Source: Rhodospirillaceae bacterium (GTDB lineage: Bacteria > Pseudomonadota > Alphaproteobacteria > SP197). From it: 64,000 nucleotides of DNA. Positions 62,769 to 64,000 of this stretch are shown here, in pieces. The position numbers and the translations under genes are program-made. Under the pieces are notes generated by a model that was given only the letters and a program-made list of their open reading frames with translations, had not been told where the DNA came from and did not search any database. Location of the stretch: assembly GCA_002722885.1 (NCBI GenBank), contig PBNE01000002.1:1-64000 (forward strand), read 5' to 3'. Each line of letters opens with the position of its first letter. The stretch's first letter is position 1.

Positions 62769-64000
62769 TCAGACCACCGGTTCGTCGTAGCGATCCGCCG
62801 CAGCCGGAACATCACCGGCCAGGGCCGCTTCGACGCGCTCGTTGGGCCAGGACTGCGGATGGACGGACTCATAGGCACGGCTGGCGCGCATGACCAGATC
62901 TTCGCGGTACTTCGCGGCGACGATCTGCAGGCCCACAGGCAAGCCACCCGGAGTCAGGCCACAGGGGACCGAGGCGCCGGGCTGCCCGGTCAGGTTGAAC
63001 GGCACGGTAAAGGGTGTGGCGTGGTTCCAGCGGTGCAGACCCTGGCTGTGATAGGGCGTGTCGACCAAGGGTGCTGTGGTCGGAAGTGTCGGTGTCAGAA
63101 GCAGATCCCACTCCTGATGGAAGTGGTTCAGCAACGTTCCCAGACGATCGCGATGCACGATGGACGCCTGCAACTGCGGGACTGTCACCGCAAGGCCACG
63201 TTCGGCGACCGTTCGGAAGCGGGGGTCGAGCAGATCGTGACGCTCTTCGGGAATCGCCCGCAGAATCGACGCGAAGCCGGCCAGCCAATGGGCTGTCATC
63301 GCCTCTTCCAGCGGTTCGAAGACAGAGCCGGGGTCATCGACCTCGGCCCCCAACTCCACAAATTTCTGTGCGGCAGCGTCCGTAAGCACCCTCACCTCGT
63401 CATCGATCACGGCGCGGCCCAGGCCCGGTGCATAGGCGACCTTTAGCCCCCGCACACCCTCCTCTGAGGCCGTCGTCCAGTCGCGATCATCATGCGGCAG
63501 GGCATACCAGTCATCGGCATCAGGCAACGCCAGCGTGTTCAGCATCAGCGCGGCATCATCGACCGAGCGTGTCATGGGTCCTTCGGTCGAGGTCATGCAG
63601 AAGATACCCTCACGCGGATGATCCGGGACCCGGCCAAAGGTCGGTTTCAGGCCGTAGAGCCCGGAATAGCTGCAGGGAATGCGGACCGATCCGCCCCCGT
63701 CATTGCCGAGAGCCAGATGCCCGATCCCGGCGGCAAGTGACGCCGCCGCTCCGCCGGAACTGCCGCCCGGGCTGTGCGCCAGGTTCCAGGGATTGCGCGT
63801 GAAGCCGAAGAGCGGGCCATCGGTGATCCCCTTCCAGCCGCACTCCGGGCTGGTCGTCTTGCCCAGAAACACACAGCCGGCCTCGCGCAACCTGGCCACC
63901 GTGGGCGCATCGATATCGCAAGGACTGTCGTCGGTCGTGGCCGACCCGTTGCGCAAAGGACGGCCCATCTGCGGGATCAGATCCTTGATCGTGACGGTGA
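62769..64000 (-). CDS. Amidase-signature family hydrolase (5' end outside window)
   Basis: The visible 410 or so residues start inside the catalytic core: VTIKDLIPQ with the catalytic Lys at the right edge, then GKTTSPECGWKG, the cis-Ser loop [16 protein letters not shown] and nucleophile Ser in DGGGSVRIPCSYSG. The C-terminal part has GQPGASVPCGLTPGGLPVGLQI. The first 70-80 residues lie beyond base 64000. It is the third amidase of the window, convergent with creatinase with 11 bases between. Substrate unknown. Confidence 0.88.
   Translation of the reverse strand, partial: TVTIKDLIPQMGRPLRNGSATTDDSPCDIDAPTVARLREAGCVFLGKTTSPECGWKGITDGPLFGFTRNPWNLAHSPGGSSGGAAASLAAGIGHLALGNDGGGSVRIPCSYSGLYGLKPTFGRVPDHPREGIFCMTSTEGPMTRSVDDAALMLNTLALPDADDWYALPHDDRDWTTASEEGVRGLKVAYAPGLGRAVIDDEVRVLTDAAAQKFVELGAEVDDPGSVFEPLEEAMTAHWLAGFASILRAIPEERHDLLDPRFRTVAERGLAVTVPQLQASIVHRDRLGTLLNHFHQEWDLLLTPTLPTTAPLVDTPYHSQGLHRWNHATPFTVPFNLTGQPGASVPCGLTPGGLPVGLQIVAAKYREDLVMRASRAYESVHPQSWPNERVEAALAGDVPAAADRYDEPVV

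Noticed and set aside
1..64000. CRISPR arrays, insertion sequences, integrases, prophage genes
   Set aside because: No regularly spaced direct repeats, transposase or phage motifs were seen in the window.

Overview
The window is G+C-rich bacterial DNA with dense, short-spaced operons on both strands. Its gene families (two-module GTCAT-type palindromic intergenic repeats, PotABCD-like and Dpp-like ABC importers, GbcA/CntA-like Rieske oxygenases, DMT and NCS2 permeases) suggest an alphaproteobacterium, probably marine or host-associated. That placement is inference; there is no rRNA or other phylogenetic marker here. At least eight broken genes lie among intact ones, which points to ongoing gene loss.

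Layout. 1-4.7 kb: DMT transporters (one a remnant), a broken ABC-F ATPase, a CaiD-like hydratase and YaaA. 4.4-11.3 kb (minus): a compact operon with a Rieske oxygenase, an epimerase, two amidohydrolases, a hydantoin racemase, a D-type N-carbamoyl amino acid hydrolase and a truncated lipoprotein, i.e. hydantoin or cyclic ureide breakdown. 11.3-14.4 kb: a dead GT2 glycosyltransferase and an ADP-forming acyl-CoA synthetase. 14.5-21.4 kb: a complete selenocysteine locus (selA, selB, tRNA-Sec, an oxidoreductase-selD fusion) facing a gene with an in-frame UGA that I read as a GrdB/PrdB-like selenoprotein with a U-x-x-C motif. 21.5-24.5 kb: an amidohydrolase, a DUF917 protein and a GNAT protein. 24.6-29.9 kb: a Dpp-type importer without a binding protein and an M20 hydrolase. 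30-36.7 kb: thioesterase, decayed ureohydrolase, a HEPN-like small protein, a purine permease, a deleted 2OG oxygenase, an RraA-like protein and two exported proteins. 36.8-41.5 kb: a GMC oxidoreductase, enolase-superfamily and CocE hydrolase operon. 42-55.5 kb: creatinase-fold (M24) proteins, amidases, a HigBA module and four Rieske oxygenases of the quaternary-amine type. 55.4-64 kb: a Sel1-like secreted protein, a polyamine-type ABC importer, a creatinase and a partial amidase.

How it fits together. The recurring chemistry is import and breakdown of small N-rich molecules: opening cyclic amides and ureides (hydantoinases, amidohydrolases, carbamoylase), splitting amides and guanidino compounds (amidases, creatinase and relatives), and oxidising N-methyl groups (Rieske enzymes). 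The creatinase product sarcosine and the betaine-type Rieske enzymes converge on glycine/methylamine metabolism. The selenoprotein belongs to the glycine/sarcosine/betaine/D-proline reductase superfamily, but its role here is unknown. No CRISPR array, integrase, insertion sequence or replication origin was recognised.
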